From NCBI GenBank assembly GCA_001311565.1, contig BBBM01000028.1:1-33427 (forward strand): a stretch of 33,427 nucleotides of DNA, written 5' to 3'. Source of the DNA: Desulfothermus okinawensis JCM 13304. Its GTDB lineage: Bacteria; Desulfobacterota; Desulfovibrionia; Desulfovibrionales; Desulfothermaceae. The notes under the pieces are model-generated. The model searched no databases and was not told where the DNA came from. It worked only from the letters and a program-made list of their open reading frames with translations. The translations under genes were made by a program, and so were the position numbers. The number at the start of each line of letters is the position of its first letter. The first letter of the stretch is position 1. This document shows, piece after piece, positions 1 to 11,007 of this stretch.

Positions 1-2015
1 CAGTCTCAGTTAAGAATATATCCTGTATAACCAAAAAAATCTAAATTCTCAAGGGCCTTCCTCACATGGGACACATCTGCGTCAGATAAAATAGGATTTT
101 CTCCAACAATATACAAAGCCCTAATACTCTTATCTAGGGCCTTTGGTACCATCTCTGTGACCTTTAATCCAACCTTATCTGGAAGGTTTTTGACACCCCA
201 TGCCCTGGCCATCCGCTCTCTTATATCCGCATTGGTAACCACCTGATAGCCTGTATACACATTGGGTAATCCACCCATATCGCAGGCGCCTTGTACGTTG
301 TTTTGGCCCCTAAGGGGATTCACGCCCCCACCAGGGATTCCCAGATTTCCACAGAGCAGTGCAAGGTTTGCTAGGGACTTCACATTGTCCGTTCCAGTTA
401 TATGTTGGGTAATCCCCATGGTATAACAAATGGCTGCAGATTTTGCACTGGCATAAACCCTGGCTGCCTCTATTAATTTCTCCTTTGGAATACCTGTTAT
501 TTTTTTCAACGAATTCTGGATTATATTTTTCTACAACCTTTTTTTAGCTCCTCAAACCCTTCAGTTCTGTTTTCCACAAATTCCTTATTCCATAGCTTCT
601 CTTTTATGATCACATGCATCATGCCATTTATCCAGGCAATATCAGTCCCCAATTTCTGCCTGAGCCAGATATCTGCAAGTTCTGTCAATTTAATCTTCCT
701 GGGATCAACTACTATTAACTTGGCACCCTTAAATTTTACTGCCCTCTTAATATAGGTTGAAATTACTGGGTGGTTTTCAGTTGTGTTAGAGCCTGTAACC
801 AAAATCACCTCTGCATTCATGAGATCACCAATATTATTGGTCATGGCACCACTTCCAAATGCTGCAGCCAGACCGGCCACTGTTGAGGAGTGTCAGAGAC
901 GGGCACAATGATCTATATTGTTGGTACCTAAAACTGCCCTTGTAAATTTCTGCAAAATATAATTTTCCTCATTCGTTATTCTGGCTGAAGCAAAGACGCC
1001 TATTGAATCTGGACCATATTTGTCTTTTATCTCACTCAACTTCTTGGCAACAATATCCAATGCCTCCTCCCATGAGGCCTCTCTAAACCCTCCATTTTCC
1101 TTTATTAAAGGAGTTTTCAGTCTATCCTCAGAGCTTATGAACCTGAATCCAAATCTTCCTTTCACACAAAGGGATCCAAAATTTGGGGCCTTATTTGCAC
1201 CATTTACCAAAAATACCCTGTTGTCCTTAACATACAACTCCAGCTGACAACCAACTCCACAATAGGAGCAAGTAGTCTCAACCTTTTTCATTTCCCATTT
1301 TTTAGGACCAACCCATTCATACGATGACGAAAGTGCACCAACAGGACATGCCTGTACACATTCACCACAACTTACACAAAAATTTTCATCTGGTGCAGGA
1401 AGGACTGGTTCTGTAAAATCAGCCTTTAGCCTATCCACAAATTTTTTTGGTTTGGGCCCGGGGCTGTTCAAATTCATTGTCTTCTATCCTTTTTACCTCA
1501 CCATTTACTTCAAATACCCTAATGGCATTATTTACCTGTATGTCAAAACACGCTTGAATGCACCGACCACACTGGATACACTTTGATGAGTCCCACCTAA
1601 TAAATGGAGTGATATACTTTACAACGTATTTCTTTTTGGCCTTTGAAAAATCTATACCCCTCGCCTTGTACCTAAAGACCAGATCTTGAAGCTCACAGCT
1701 TCCCGGCACTGCACATGTGGGACAATCATGATAACCCATTGCCAGTAGGTTTTCTAAAATTTCCTTTCTATGGTTAATACATTTTTCACTTTCAGTTAGT
1801 ATCTCCATGCCATCACTGGCCTCAGTAACACACGCCCTCACAAGCTCATTGCTATCTGCAAGTTCTACCACACAGATATTGCATTTTCCTGTGGGTGTTC
1901 CACTCTTCTTAAAATAACACAACGTGGGAATATATATGTTGTGTCTTGTAGCTATTTCTAGTATAGTCTCTCCAGTACTAAAATCACACTCAATTCCATT
2001 TATTTTACACTTCAT
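1..2015 (-). CDS. fdhA: Formate dehydrogenase alpha subunit, selenocysteine-containing, NuoG-like N-terminus (partial, runs off left edge)
   Basis: Catalytic subunit oxidising formate to CO2 at a bis-MGD Mo/W centre. From the ATG at 2015 (AAGGAG upstream) the protein shows an N-terminal 2Fe-2S ferredoxin domain (residues ~1-80), a NuoG-type His-Cys cluster motif (HDCPTC, 96-101, then GSCELQ), two 4Fe-4S motifs ([11 protein letters not shown], 146-156; [12 protein letters not shown], 213-224) and the CSYCGVGC motif (249-256) that opens the molybdopterin domain. UGA at 893-895 falls in the active-site motif DHCARL-U-H and is read as selenocysteine (about residue 374), as in bacterial formate dehydrogenases. 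Four A7 runs (1442-1448, 539-545, 500-506, 33-39) each need one base less; the correction joins TKK to FVDRL, ELKK to VVEKY, EFVEK to ITGIP, and restores [13 protein letters not shown] at the window edge. It lies 26 bp after nuoN and is probably the last gene seen of that operon. A plain NuoG is unlikely because of the Sec motif. Confidence 0.93.
864..895 (-). promoter_or_regulatory. Selenocysteine UGA codon with SECIS-like hairpin
   Basis: Directly after UGA (895-893, minus strand) lies a hairpin whose apical loop is GGUCU (874-870), flanked by a six-pair stem (880-875 with 869-864, including two G-U pairs). The gap from UGA to GGUCU is 18 nt. From memory this is the same loop and spacing as the E. 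coli fdhF SECIS, where SelB recognises the GGUCU loop. Translation continues in frame after the codon with HSSTVAGL, typical of formate dehydrogenases. No selABCD genes are in the window, so the Sec machinery must lie elsewhere. Confidence 0.85.
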
Positions 2016-2041
2016 AAAAAAAGGCTCCTTCTACTCAAATA

Positions 2042-3502
2042 TTAAAGAGACACAGCCTTTATTGCCATCTCTAGTACCCTATATGGGACAATCCCCAATA
2101 TTAAAGTACCTGTCAATGAAATAATTAGACCTATTGCATTATATATACTTCCAGCAGGGGACCCAAGTTTCTCCATGGTCTCTGGTCTTGTATACATTAC
2201 AACTATAACCCTTAAATAATAGTAAGCAGCAACTGCACTGTTTAATACCCCTATTATCACTAACCAGATATAGCCCTCCCTTACTGCTGAGCTAAACACT
2301 GCAAATTTGGCCATAAATCCACCAGTTGGAGGAAGCCCCATTAGTGAACACAAAAATATTGCCATGCAAAGACCTATTATTGGCTTTCTAAATCCAAATC
2401 CCTTAAAAGAATCAATATGGTCCTTTTGACCAAGTAAGTTCTCCACATAAACAACTACACCAAATGCACCTAAATTCATAAATGTATAAACGAGCAAATA
2501 ATATAATATTGCACCATATCCATATTTAGAGCCAGCTACTATGGCCACAAATATATAACCAGCATGGGCTATAGAAGAATATGCTAGCATCCTTTTTAAA
2601 CTGTCTTGGAGTAATGCACAGATATTTCCAACAGTCATTGTTAAAACAGCTAAAAGCCAGAGCAAGGTATTCCATTCAACATTGAATTTTGGTAAGGCAT
2701 GCCCAAAAACCCTTATAAACACAGCAAATGCTGCCGCCTTAACACCAACTGCCATATACGCTGTAATAGGTGTTGGGGCACCTTCATATACGTCTGGTGT
2801 CCACATATGAAAAGGCACCAACGCAATTTTAAAGCCAAGACCAAATAAAATTAATGATGCGCCTAAAACCAAATACGTATTTGAAGTGACACTACCTTCT
2901 GATACTTTATTGGCGATCTGTATAAGGTCCAATGTACCTGTTGCACCATATATATATGTCATTCCATAAAGGAAAAATGCAGCCGCAAAAGCACCTAATA
3001 GTAGATATTTTAAGGAAGCCTCTATAGATACCTTCTTTTGCTTTGTAATACCCACCAATATATATATAGCTAATGAAAATATCTCCAATGCAAGAAATAC
3101 CAATATGAGATTAATCGACTGCACCATTAGTATCATACCAGCGGAACTGAACAAAAGAAGCATATAATATTCATTTATCTCTGCACCCTCTTTGGCCACT
3201 GCATTTCTAGAAATAAGTATTACAACCAGTGTACCAATTAAAATAGTAGCAGTTAAAAATAGAGTAAAATCATCTATTATAAGCATTCCATTAAAGAGAG
3301 TATTGCTCTTAAATGTCTTTAACACCCCTAAGCTCATGATGGCTATTATTGTACCCACAATAGAGACACCACTACCGTAGCGTCCACTTTCTCCCTGGGA
3401 CGTTATTGCTGAGCCCAGCAACACAATAAGTCCTGAAGCCAGCAAAATCAAAAATGGTAAAAATCCAACACTGTCTTTAATATACTGGATTCCTGGTATC
3501 AT
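2042..3502 (-). CDS. nuoN: NADH-quinone oxidoreductase subunit N
   Basis: Antiporter-like membrane subunit of complex I that forms one proton channel of the membrane arm. It is an uninterrupted 486-residue frame, the usual NuoN length, made almost wholly of hydrophobic helices. The proton_antipo_M core is visible ([52 protein letters not shown]). The ATG overlaps the end of nuoM by four bases (ATGA), which implies translational coupling. It contains no A/T run longer than five, and it is one of the few long genes here with no frame problem. Confidence 0.96.
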   Translation of the reverse strand: MIPGIQYIKDSVGFLPFLILLASGLIVLLGSAITSQGESGRYGSGVSIVGTIIAIMSLGVLKTFKSNTLFNGMLIIDDFTLFLTATILIGTLVVILISRNAVAKEGAEINEYYMLLLFSSAGMILMVQSINLILVFLALEIFSLAIYILVGITKQKKVSIEASLKYLLLGAFAAAFFLYGMTYIYGATGTLDLIQIANKVSEGSVTSNTYLVLGASLILFGLGFKIALVPFHMWTPDVYEGAPTPITAYMAVGVKAAAFAVFIRVFGHALPKFNVEWNTLLWLLAVLTMTVGNICALLQDSLKRMLAYSSIAHAGYIFVAIVAGSKYGYGAILYYLLVYTFMNLGAFGVVVYVENLLGQKDHIDSFKGFGFRKPIIGLCMAIFLCSLMGLPPTGGFMAKFAVFSSAVREGYIWLVIIGVLNSAVAAYYYLRVIVVMYTRPETMEKLGSPAGSIYNAIGLIISLTGTLILGIVPYRVLEMAIKAVSL

Positions 3503-5057
3503 GATCTTTCGCCCTTTATACTTTTCAAGATGTTAACCCCTGCCATGTCGACTTCTTTTTTATCTATTTTCTCATACCTTAAGACGATTTGTTTAATAGA
3601 TGGCTCCATTTTTGACAAAAAGGTATTTGGATGAACGCCAATCCATACTATAAAGACTATTAAGGGTACAAGGAGCCAAATCTCCCTTGGCACCAAGTCC
3701 TTTAAATTTAAATTTTCTTCCTTTGTTACCTTTCCAAACATAACCCTTTGATACATCCATAGCATATACCATGCAGCCAATATTACTCCTGTGGCCGCCA
3801 AAACTCCAAACCACCATTTTGCCCTAAATGCACCCACCATTATCAAAAATTCACCTATAAATCCATTTAACCCAGGTAGACCTATGGATGATAAGGTAAC
3901 AATCATAAACAGAGTAGCAAACATTGGAAGGGGCTTTGCAAGTCCACCAAACTCTGCTATGAGCCTTGTGTGTCTGCGTTCATAGATCATTCCCACCAGA
4001 AGAAATAGTGCACCAGTTGAAAGACCGTGATTTATCATCTGAATGAGCCCACCGCTCAGTCCCTGCATATTTAGAGCAAAAACACCTAACATAACAAAAC
4101 CAAGGTGACTCACACTGGAATATGCAATAAGTCTTTTTAGGTCTTTTTGGACCAAACACATAAAGGCGCCATAAATGATTCCAATGATGGCTAAAATCGC
4201 CATGAGTTCCATAAAATATACTGATGCCCTGGGGAAAAGGGTAAGATTAAACCTCACAAAGCCATATGTCCCCATCTTAAGCAGTACGCCAGCAAGGATG
4301 ACACTACCAATAGTTGGAGCTTCAGTATGGGCATCGGGTAGCCATGTATGAAATGGAAACATGGGTACCTTTATGGCGAATGCAATTCCAAATGCCAAAA
4401 ACAGCCAGAATTGATAGTTAAAAGGTAGAGACAACTTTATTAACTTTAATAAATCAAAGGTATATTCTCCTGTGACTTTTGCATTGTAAAAATATAATAC
4501 CAGAATTCCCACTAACATGAGCATGGATCCAGCCATTGTATATAGAAAAAAATTTAATAGAGGCATATTTCCTCCTGGCTGGAGCCCCCCAGACCAATAT
4601 GAGTAAAAACATTGGTATCAGCATAAGTTCCCAAAAAAATATAAAACAGAAACAGGTCCAGGGCGCAAAAGACCCCTATCATGGAAATCTCTAAGAATAG
4701 AAAACAAATTAAAAATTCTTTGACCTTGTCCTTAATATCACTCCAGCACGCTGCAATACAAATGGGACACAGAAAGGTAGTAAGTAATACCAAAAGCAAA
4801 CTGATTCCATCAACTCCTACATGATAGCTAATTCCAAAGGATGGCACCCAATCTATTTTCTCTACAAATTGAAACTGAGCTGTATTTTTGAATGCAAAAA
4901 ACAGGGGAAGAGAAATAATAAAATTAATAAGGGTTGTCCAAAAGGCTATCCATTTTTGGAGATACCCATCTTTTCTCTCTGTAAAGGCTATAAAAAGTAT
5001 TCCCACTAATGGAAAGAATGTTATAACTGAGAGTATTGGAAAGTTAAATTCATGCAT
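3499..5057 (-). CDS. nuoM: NADH-quinone oxidoreductase subunit M (shown with two frame breaks)
   Basis: Antiporter-like proton-channel subunit of the complex I membrane arm. The N-terminal part ([19 protein letters not shown]) is followed by [17 protein letters not shown] and, after correction, [47 protein letters not shown] and [17 protein letters not shown], all NuoM signatures. Two A7 runs (4633-4639 and 4546-4552) must each lose one base; this restores the conserved WELMLIP and [10 protein letters not shown] stretches. The corrected length is about 518 residues, normal for NuoM. It starts 20 bp after nuoL and its stop overlaps the nuoN start. Confidence 0.95.
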
Positions 5058-5077
5058 AACTTAAAACCTTTCCTGTT

Positions 5078-6997
5078 TTAAAATATATTTACCAGCAATA
5101 CCACTACTGCCCCAATGAACATAATCAATCCATAAAATTGGACATATCCAGTATTTATACGCCTAAGAGAAGACGACGCATAAACCATCATTTTGCCAGT
5201 ACCATTAACTGCTGCATCAATAATATTTTGATCAACAACAAATGATAGTGCCTCACTTAATTTATATAATGGCCTCACAACCATCATTTGATAAATTTCA
5301 TCCACATAGTATTTATTAAAGAGCAGCCTGTATATGCCTGCAAACTTCTCGCCCAAATTCTTTGGAAGATCTGGATTTTTAATATAGAATTTGTAGGCAA
5401 TAAAAATACCCACACAAGCCACAACTAAAGACAGGGTCATCAAAACACCTTCTAACCAGATGCTTACTTCACCACCATGCTCTAAGCCAATCTCATGGGC
5501 ATGGTGAAACACTGGAGATAAAAATCCGCCTAGTATCTTTAAATTGTGAAAAAATGGAAGTTGTATCCATCCACCTATTAGAGACAAGATCCCAAGTACA
5601 CATAAAGGCAGGGCCATTCTCCATGAAGGCTCGTGTATGTGCTTTTCAACTTCCTTGTCCACTCTGGACTCACCATGAAATGCTATGAAATAGAGCCTGA
5701 ACATATAAAAAGCAGTCATAAGTGCACCTACAATTCCCAAAATATACAGAAAATTGTGGTGAGATACAAAGGTCTCAAATAGGATTTCATCCTTACTAAA
5801 AAAAACCTGCAAAGGGAATTATACCTGAAATTGCCAAGGTGGCTGACAAAAAGGTTATATGGGTAATTGGCATCTTTTTATAGAGTCCACCCATTTTTCT
5901 AATATCCAACTCCCCTGCAAGTGCATGGGAAACACTACCAGCACCAAGAAAGAGAAGGGCCTTAAAAAAAGGCATGGGTCATTAAATGGAAGATGCCCGC
6001 AGCAAATGCGCCCACTCCACAGCCCAGTACCATATATCCAATCTGACTAATGGTTGAATATGCCAAAACCCTCTTCATATCTACCTGCACAAGGGCCATG
6101 GATGCAGCAAACACAGCAGTCAAGGCCCCAATGGTTGCTGCTACTCCCAATGAAAATGGTGCTAGGGCGTATAATACACTACACCTTGCCATCATATACA
6201 CCCCTGCAGTAACCATTGTAGCAGCATGGATTAAGGCGGAAACTGGAGTGGGACCTTCCATTGCGTCTGGCAGCCACACATATAGTGGTATTTGTGCGGA
6301 TTTTCCTGTTGCTCCCAAAAATAAAAATAGGGTGGCAAGGGTTATTGTAGTGCTGCCCACTGAAAACATCTCAGGGGCTTTGGCAAAAACCTCTCTAAAA
6401 TTTAAGGTATGAAAGGTGGTAAATATTATAAACATGGCCACCAGAAAACCAAAATCGCCAATCCTGTTCACAATAAATGCCTTCTTCCCTGCATTTGAAG
6501 CAGAATCCTTTTCAAACCAAAATCCTATAAGGAGATAGGAACAAAGACCCACTCCCTCCCATCCAACAAACATGAGAAGGAAGTTATTTGCCATAACAAG
6601 GACAAGCATCATTGACACAAAAAGATTTAAATACACAAAGAATCTAACATACCCCGGATCATCTTCCATGTATTCTCCTGCGTAGATGTGGATCAAAAAG
6701 CTGACACCTGTAACAACCAGCACCATGACCATGGTAAGGGGATCAATTAAAAACCCACCCTGTATATTTAGTATCCCAGTCTTGATCCAGTCAAAAAAAA
6801 TACAACTTCCACCAATCTCTGATGAGAAGGCAGGGACAAAAGGTCAAAAAGTGTATACACCACATATAAATGCCAGGCCAATTGCACCTGCTCCAATGGT
6901 GGCCACTACCTTTTTTTCTAAAATATCGCCCTAAAAATCCATTAGTTAGAAAACCTAAAAATGGAAAAAAAACAATGAGCCATACATATTTCATCAT
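5078..6997 (-). CDS. nuoL: NADH-quinone oxidoreductase subunit L (shown with several frame breaks)
   Basis: Distal antiporter-like proton-channel subunit of complex I, carrying the long lateral helix. It opens [19 protein letters not shown] and contains [55 protein letters not shown] and [18 protein letters not shown]. Runs at 6911-6917 (A/T7), 5964-5970 (A7) and 5798-5805 (A8) each need one base less; the last restores [12 protein letters not shown]. Between 6793 and 6850 the repair is less simple: the A5 at 6846-6850 appears one base long and the A8 at 6793-6800 needs two fewer or one more to join [11 protein letters not shown] to FDWIKTG. The A8 at 6965-6972 is in frame as shown. Corrected length is about 637 residues, as expected. 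Confidence 0.93.
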
Positions 6998-7009
6998 TAG
7001 CTTATCCCT

Positions 7010-7313
7010 TTACCATTTTAAAAGATTAGCCCTATCTGCTGAAATAGATTTAAAGTGTCTATACATGTTAACTATGATTGCCAGGCCAATTACTACCTCT
7101 GCTGCAGCAACAACCATTACAAAAAAACACATAAACCTGGCCATTTAAATTACCAAGGTACCTTGAAAAGGCAACAAAACTCAAATTTGCCGAATTTAAC
7201 ATAAGCTCAATGGACATAAATATTATTATTGTGTTTCTCTTAAATAAAACTCCAATAATACCTATAGTAAATAGAAGTCCGCTCAAAATAAGTAAATAAC
7301 TTAAGGGTATCAT
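7010..7313 (-). CDS. nuoK: NADH-quinone oxidoreductase subunit K (one frame break)
   Basis: Small three-helix membrane subunit of complex I. It begins [18 protein letters not shown] with the family motif [19 protein letters not shown]. As shown it ends in an unrelated tail after GQVYVFF; removing one base from the A7 at 7131-7137 gives [16 protein letters not shown], the conserved third helix, and a natural stop at 7010-7012. Corrected length is 100 residues, the standard NuoK size. AGAGGAAA stands just before the ATG. The stop is 12 bp before the nuoL start. Confidence 0.95.
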
Positions 7314-7324
7314 ATGGTTTCCTC

Positions 7325-7845
7325 TTATGTATTTTTTTTCTTGCCTAAAACAATAATTCCAATAGCTGCCACTAAAAGTAAAAGAGAAGTTATCTCAAAA
7401 GGCAACAAATACTTACTAAATAGTATCCTACCTATAGCCTTTGTATTACTATTATCAATAAACATCCAGTCTAACCCCTTTAGACCTGCCATTAGTCCAG
7501 AATTATATAGGGACGTTGCCACAGAAATTATTATGGTTAGAAATACAATACAAAAGGACAACACAAGATATAGATTGTTTTTAAAAAAAAATCTCTTCCT
7601 TGAGGGTGTGTTTTACGTCAAGGAGCATAATTATAAATAAAAACAATACCATAATAGCACCCGCATATACAAGCACCTGCATTAGAGCTATAAATTCTGC
7701 ATTTAAAATTAAATAAATAGCTCCCATGGAAAAGAAATTAACTATGAGACTAATGGCGCTTTTTATGGGATTTTTCAAAAAAAACTACACATAGGGAAGA
7801 TATGACACACAAAAATGCAAAGAAGAAAAATAAAAACATTTCCAT
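7325..7845 (-). CDS. nuoJ: NADH-quinone oxidoreductase subunit J (two frame breaks)
   Basis: Membrane subunit of complex I. From ATG 7845 it reads [19 protein letters not shown], then, with the A8 at 7777-7784 shortened by one, [19 protein letters not shown], and the hallmark [18 protein letters not shown]. The A9 at 7583-7591 must also lose one base to join LKEEIFF to [15 protein letters not shown]. Corrected length is 172 residues, as usual. It ends GKKKNT, 11 bp before nuoK; the A8 at 7332-7339 is consistent with this ending. It follows nuoI by 12 bp. Confidence 0.93.
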
Positions 7846-7857
7846 CTTTATTACCCT

Positions 7858-8268
7858 TTACTTTATTAACTTTGGTAAATCATAAATTAGTTTTGACCTG
7901 TCATATTGTGCCAGTTCATACTCTCTAGTTAATTTAATTGCTTCCTTTGGGCAAACTTGTTCACAGTAACCACAATATATGCACCTACCTAAATCAATCA
8001 CATATTTTTCTGGATATCTAATTGATGGATCTGCACCTTCAGCTGCTTCAATTGTTATGGCCTGGGGCGGACACACTGCCACACACAGAGAACAAACAAC
8101 ACACTTTATTTTTCCATTTTCATCTTGAACTAATTTTGGTCTCCCCCTAAATCTCTCAGGAATTTCCCTTTTCTCTTCTGGATATTGAACAGTTATTTTC
8201 TTGCTAAAGGCCTTTTCAAAGGTCTTTTTAAGCCCCTGGACAAGTGGATACATTATGGTTCTTATCAT
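7858..8268 (-). CDS. nuoI: NADH-quinone oxidoreductase subunit I, 2x[4Fe-4S]
   Basis: Peripheral-arm ferredoxin subunit that carries electrons towards the quinone site. It is intact, 136 residues, with two classical 4Fe-4S motifs, CVVCSLCVAVCP (~residues 56-67) and CIYCGYCEQVCP (~96-107), and the typical ERFRGRPKLV lead-in. In this operon it is the likely electron entry contact for the formate dehydrogenase subunit, because nuoE and nuoF are missing (inference). Start ATG is 15 bp after the nuoH stop. Confidence 0.96.
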   Translation of the reverse strand: MIRTIMYPLVQGLKKTFEKAFSKKITVQYPEEKREIPERFRGRPKLVQDENGKIKCVVCSLCVAVCPPQAITIEAAEGADPSIRYPEKYVIDLGRCIYCGYCEQVCPKEAIKLTREYELAQYDRSKLIYDLPKLIK

Positions 8269-8283
8269 GTTAAAATAACTCCT

Positions 8284-9312
8284 CTATAAGATAAGCACGC
8301 AAATCCCAGTTACAATTAAATTGGCCATTGCAATGGGGAAGAGATATTTCCAGCCCACGCTCATCAGTTGATCAAACCTTACCCTGGGATAAGTTCCCCT
8401 AACCCAAATAAAGAAAATAAAGAGACAGGCGACCTTTATTATAAACCATAGACCAGAGGGAAGCCACGGTCCTTGCCAACCACCTAAAAATAAAGTCACT
8501 GCAATGCCACTTATGGTTATTATGTGAATATATTCTGCTAAGTAGAACAGGGCAAATTTCATTGAACTGTATTCTGTATTAAATCCTGAACCAAGCTCAT
8601 TTTCACATTCTATTAAGTCAAAGGGAGTTCTGCAGGCCTCAGCAAAGCCCGCTATCATATATAAAACAAAGCCCACTGGCTGATACACTATATTCCACAC
8701 ATGTCGTTGCGCCTCTACTATCTCTGTCATTCGAATGGAACCTGTTATCATGAGTACACCCATAATCGATATACCAAGAAAGAGTTCATAACTGAGCATT
8801 TGAGAAGTTATTCTCATTGCCCCAAGAAACGAATATTTGTTGTCAGATGACCAACCAGCCAAAAGAACCCCATATACACTTAAAGAAGAGACAGCTAAAA
8901 TAAAAAGCACCCCTCCTGGTAAATCTGCAATCACGCCTCTATTTAGACTGTATTGTGTTAGATCAATTGCCTTGCCTAAAAGGTGAATGGTATCAGGAAG
9001 CACCTTATCTGCAAAGGGGATGGCTACAAATGGGAACAGGGCTGTTACACCAGCAATTATTGGTGCCAATACATATAAGGTTTTTTCTGTTACAGGCAAG
9101 GTTATATCCTGCTTACAAAACAACTTAATACCATCTGCAACAGACTGGAGTATTCCAAAGGGACCACACCTGTTTGGGCCGTATCTAAGTTGAATAAAAC
9201 CCAAAATTCTCCTCTCCAGATAAACTCCTATCATAACACTTACCATTATAAGGGATACCAATACGAGACTCTTTATCAAGGATATGACAACAAAAACTAA
9301 GGTATCAGACAT
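8284..9312 (-). CDS. nuoH: NADH-quinone oxidoreductase subunit H
   Basis: Membrane subunit forming much of the quinone chamber of complex I. It is intact, about 342 residues from the ATG at 9312; an in-frame TTG two codons upstream is less likely because AAGGGA then sits too close. Family motifs seen are ERRILGFIQLRYGPNRCGPFG near the N-terminus, RTPFDLIECENELGSGFNTEY (quinone-site loop) and WVRGTYPRVRFDQLM near the C-terminus. It follows nuoD by 34 bp and precedes nuoI by 15 bp. The T6 at 9081-9086 is in frame as shown. Confidence 0.96.
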   Translation of the reverse strand: MSDTLVFVVISLIKSLVLVSLIMVSVMIGVYLERRILGFIQLRYGPNRCGPFGILQSVADGIKLFCKQDITLPVTEKTLYVLAPIIAGVTALFPFVAIPFADKVLPDTIHLLGKAIDLTQYSLNRGVIADLPGGVLFILAVSSLSVYGVLLAGWSSDNKYSFLGAMRITSQMLSYELFLGISIMGVLMITGSIRMTEIVEAQRHVWNIVYQPVGFVLYMIAGFAEACRTPFDLIECENELGSGFNTEYSSMKFALFYLAEYIHIITISGIAVTLFLGGWQGPWLPSGLWFIIKVACLFIFFIWVRGTYPRVRFDQLMSVGWKYLFPIAMANLIVTGICVLIL

Positions 9313-9346
9313 AAACAATTCCCTTTTTAAAAACTGTTAATACCTT

Positions 9347-10517
9347 TTATCTATCCACATCTGCCAATACAATATCAATGGTACCTATTAGTGCAATCAA
9401 GTCTGAAAGTAATCTTCCCTTTGCCAGTTTTGAAATAACTTGCAAATTCACAAAAGATGGAGTCCTAATCTTAACCCTATATGGATGTTCTGATCCATCA
9501 CTCACTATGTAAAATGCCAGCTCACCCTTTGGTGCCTCAGTATGGTGAAACACTTCACCTTCTGGTGTCTTAAAGCCCTTTACAACTAAAAGATAATGGG
9601 GAATTAAATACTCCCCGTTTACAACCCTATCCTTTGGCGGAAAGGCAATGTTGTAATCATCTATCATTATATCACCTTTGGGAATTCTATCTAGTGCCTG
9701 CAAGATTATCTTGCAGCTCTGCCTCATTTCCTCTAGTCTAATCAAATACCTATCGTAGGTATCCCCATTTTTCCCAAGGGTACTACAAAATCAAATTCAT
9801 CATAACCTAAATATGGATCCACTCGCCTAATATCAAAATCCAAACCAGATCCCCTTGCCATTGGACCACTCAAACCCCAGTCTAAGACCTCGTCTATTGT
9901 AAGAACACCAACTCCCTTTGTCCTGTTTATCCAAATGGGATTTTTGGTGAGAAGAGTCTCATAGTCTTTCATCTTTTCAGGAAAACTTTTAGCAAATTCC
10001 CTTATTTCCTCCTCCATACCATCAGGGAAATCTTTTGCCACTCCACCAACACGAAACATATTGGGGAACAGTCGTTTACCAGCCCATTTTTCAAAAAAAA
10101 TCCATGATCACTTCCCTATCCCTCAAGGCATAAAAAAAGTGGAGTCATTGCACCAAGTCATGACCATGGGTGGCTAACCAAAAAAAGGTGGCTGGCTATC
10201 CTTGTAAGCTCTGCTACAATTACCCTGATATATCTTGCACGTGGAGGAATTTCTTCAATACCTAAGAGCCTCTCCACCGCCAACATGTATCCCAAACTAT
10301 TGGCAGCACCAGCTAAATAATCAATCCTCTCAGTTAAAGGAATGGACCTGTGATAGGTCCTGTTTTCCATCAACTTCTCAATACCCCTGTGCAAGTAGCC
10401 TATATCAGGGTCACAACTCACCACTACTTCGCCCTCAAGCTCCACAAGCAACCTTAACACACCATGGGTACTAGGATGCTGAGGACCTACATTTAATTTA
10501 ATAATTTCTTTTCTCAT
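9347..10517 (-). CDS. nuoD: NADH-quinone oxidoreductase subunit D (five frame breaks)
   Basis: 49-kDa-type subunit lining the quinone-binding cavity. The N-terminus has [16 protein letters not shown] and [18 protein letters not shown]; later come [40 protein letters not shown] and the C-terminal [10 protein letters not shown]7 at 10180-10186, A7 at 10132-10138 and A8 at 10093-10100 are each one too long; one base is missing at CC 10153-10154 and one at the CCC/T5 of 9768-9775. Corrected text includes [20 protein letters not shown] and [18 protein letters not shown]. Corrected length is 389 residues, typical for a NuoD not fused to NuoC. It overlaps the nuoC end by 20 bp. Confidence 0.93.
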
Positions 10518-10961
10518 CTTTGCCTTCTACTGGATAATCCTTTCTAAGTGGATGACCTTCAAACCCTTCCCAAAGCAAAATCCTTCTTAAATCAGGATGT
10601 CCCTCAAAAACTATACCAAACATATCAAAACATTCCCTTTCATGCCAATTGGCCGTAGACCAAAGACCAACAACAGAAGAAACTGCAGGTGGATCTCCCA
10701 ACGCATAAGTCTTCACCCTAATGAGTCTTCGCTCTGCATGACACCACAGATGATAAACCACCTCAAAACGTGGCTCATTGCAGATGGTCCACTGCTGTTA
10801 CATCAATTAAATATCTATACCCAAATTGGTCTCTTAGTGTCTTTAAAACTTCAATCAATTTTTTTTGACTCTACAAAAAGAGAGACCTGCCCCCGAAATT
10901 CCTTTACAGAAACCAAACTACCATCAGGCAATGAAGAAGTAATTTTTTTCAATATATCCAT
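10498..10961 (-). CDS. nuoC: NADH-quinone oxidoreductase subunit C (two frame breaks)
   Basis: 30-kDa-type peripheral subunit of complex I. It starts [14 protein letters not shown] (the T7 at 10943-10949 is in frame) and includes [31 protein letters not shown] and the hallmark [21 protein letters not shown] followed by LRKDYPVEG. The A/T8 at 10859-10866 needs one base less to join VESKK to [14 protein letters not shown] second shift near 10776-10783 (one base less, or two more) joins VDHL to [10 protein letters not shown] and is not in a clear homopolymer. Corrected length is about 153 residues. It is separate from nuoD, unlike enteric nuoCD fusions. Confidence 0.92.
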
Positions 10962-11007
10962 TTGTAGCCATAACTAACTCTTTACTTTTTCAGGAAACTT
11001 AATGTGT

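Noticed and set aside
893..895. Premature stop (nonsense mutation) in fdhA
   Set aside because: The UGA is at the exact selenocysteine position and is followed by a SECIS-like hairpin, so it is read through.
6050..6412. Plus-strand 120-residue open frame inside nuoL
   Set aside because: It lies wholly opposite a conserved nuoL segment, has no ribosome-binding site and no protein-like motif; a shadow frame.
10597..10977. Plus-strand 126-residue frame opposite nuoC
   Set aside because: It is opposite conserved NuoC motifs and shows no recognisable protein features.
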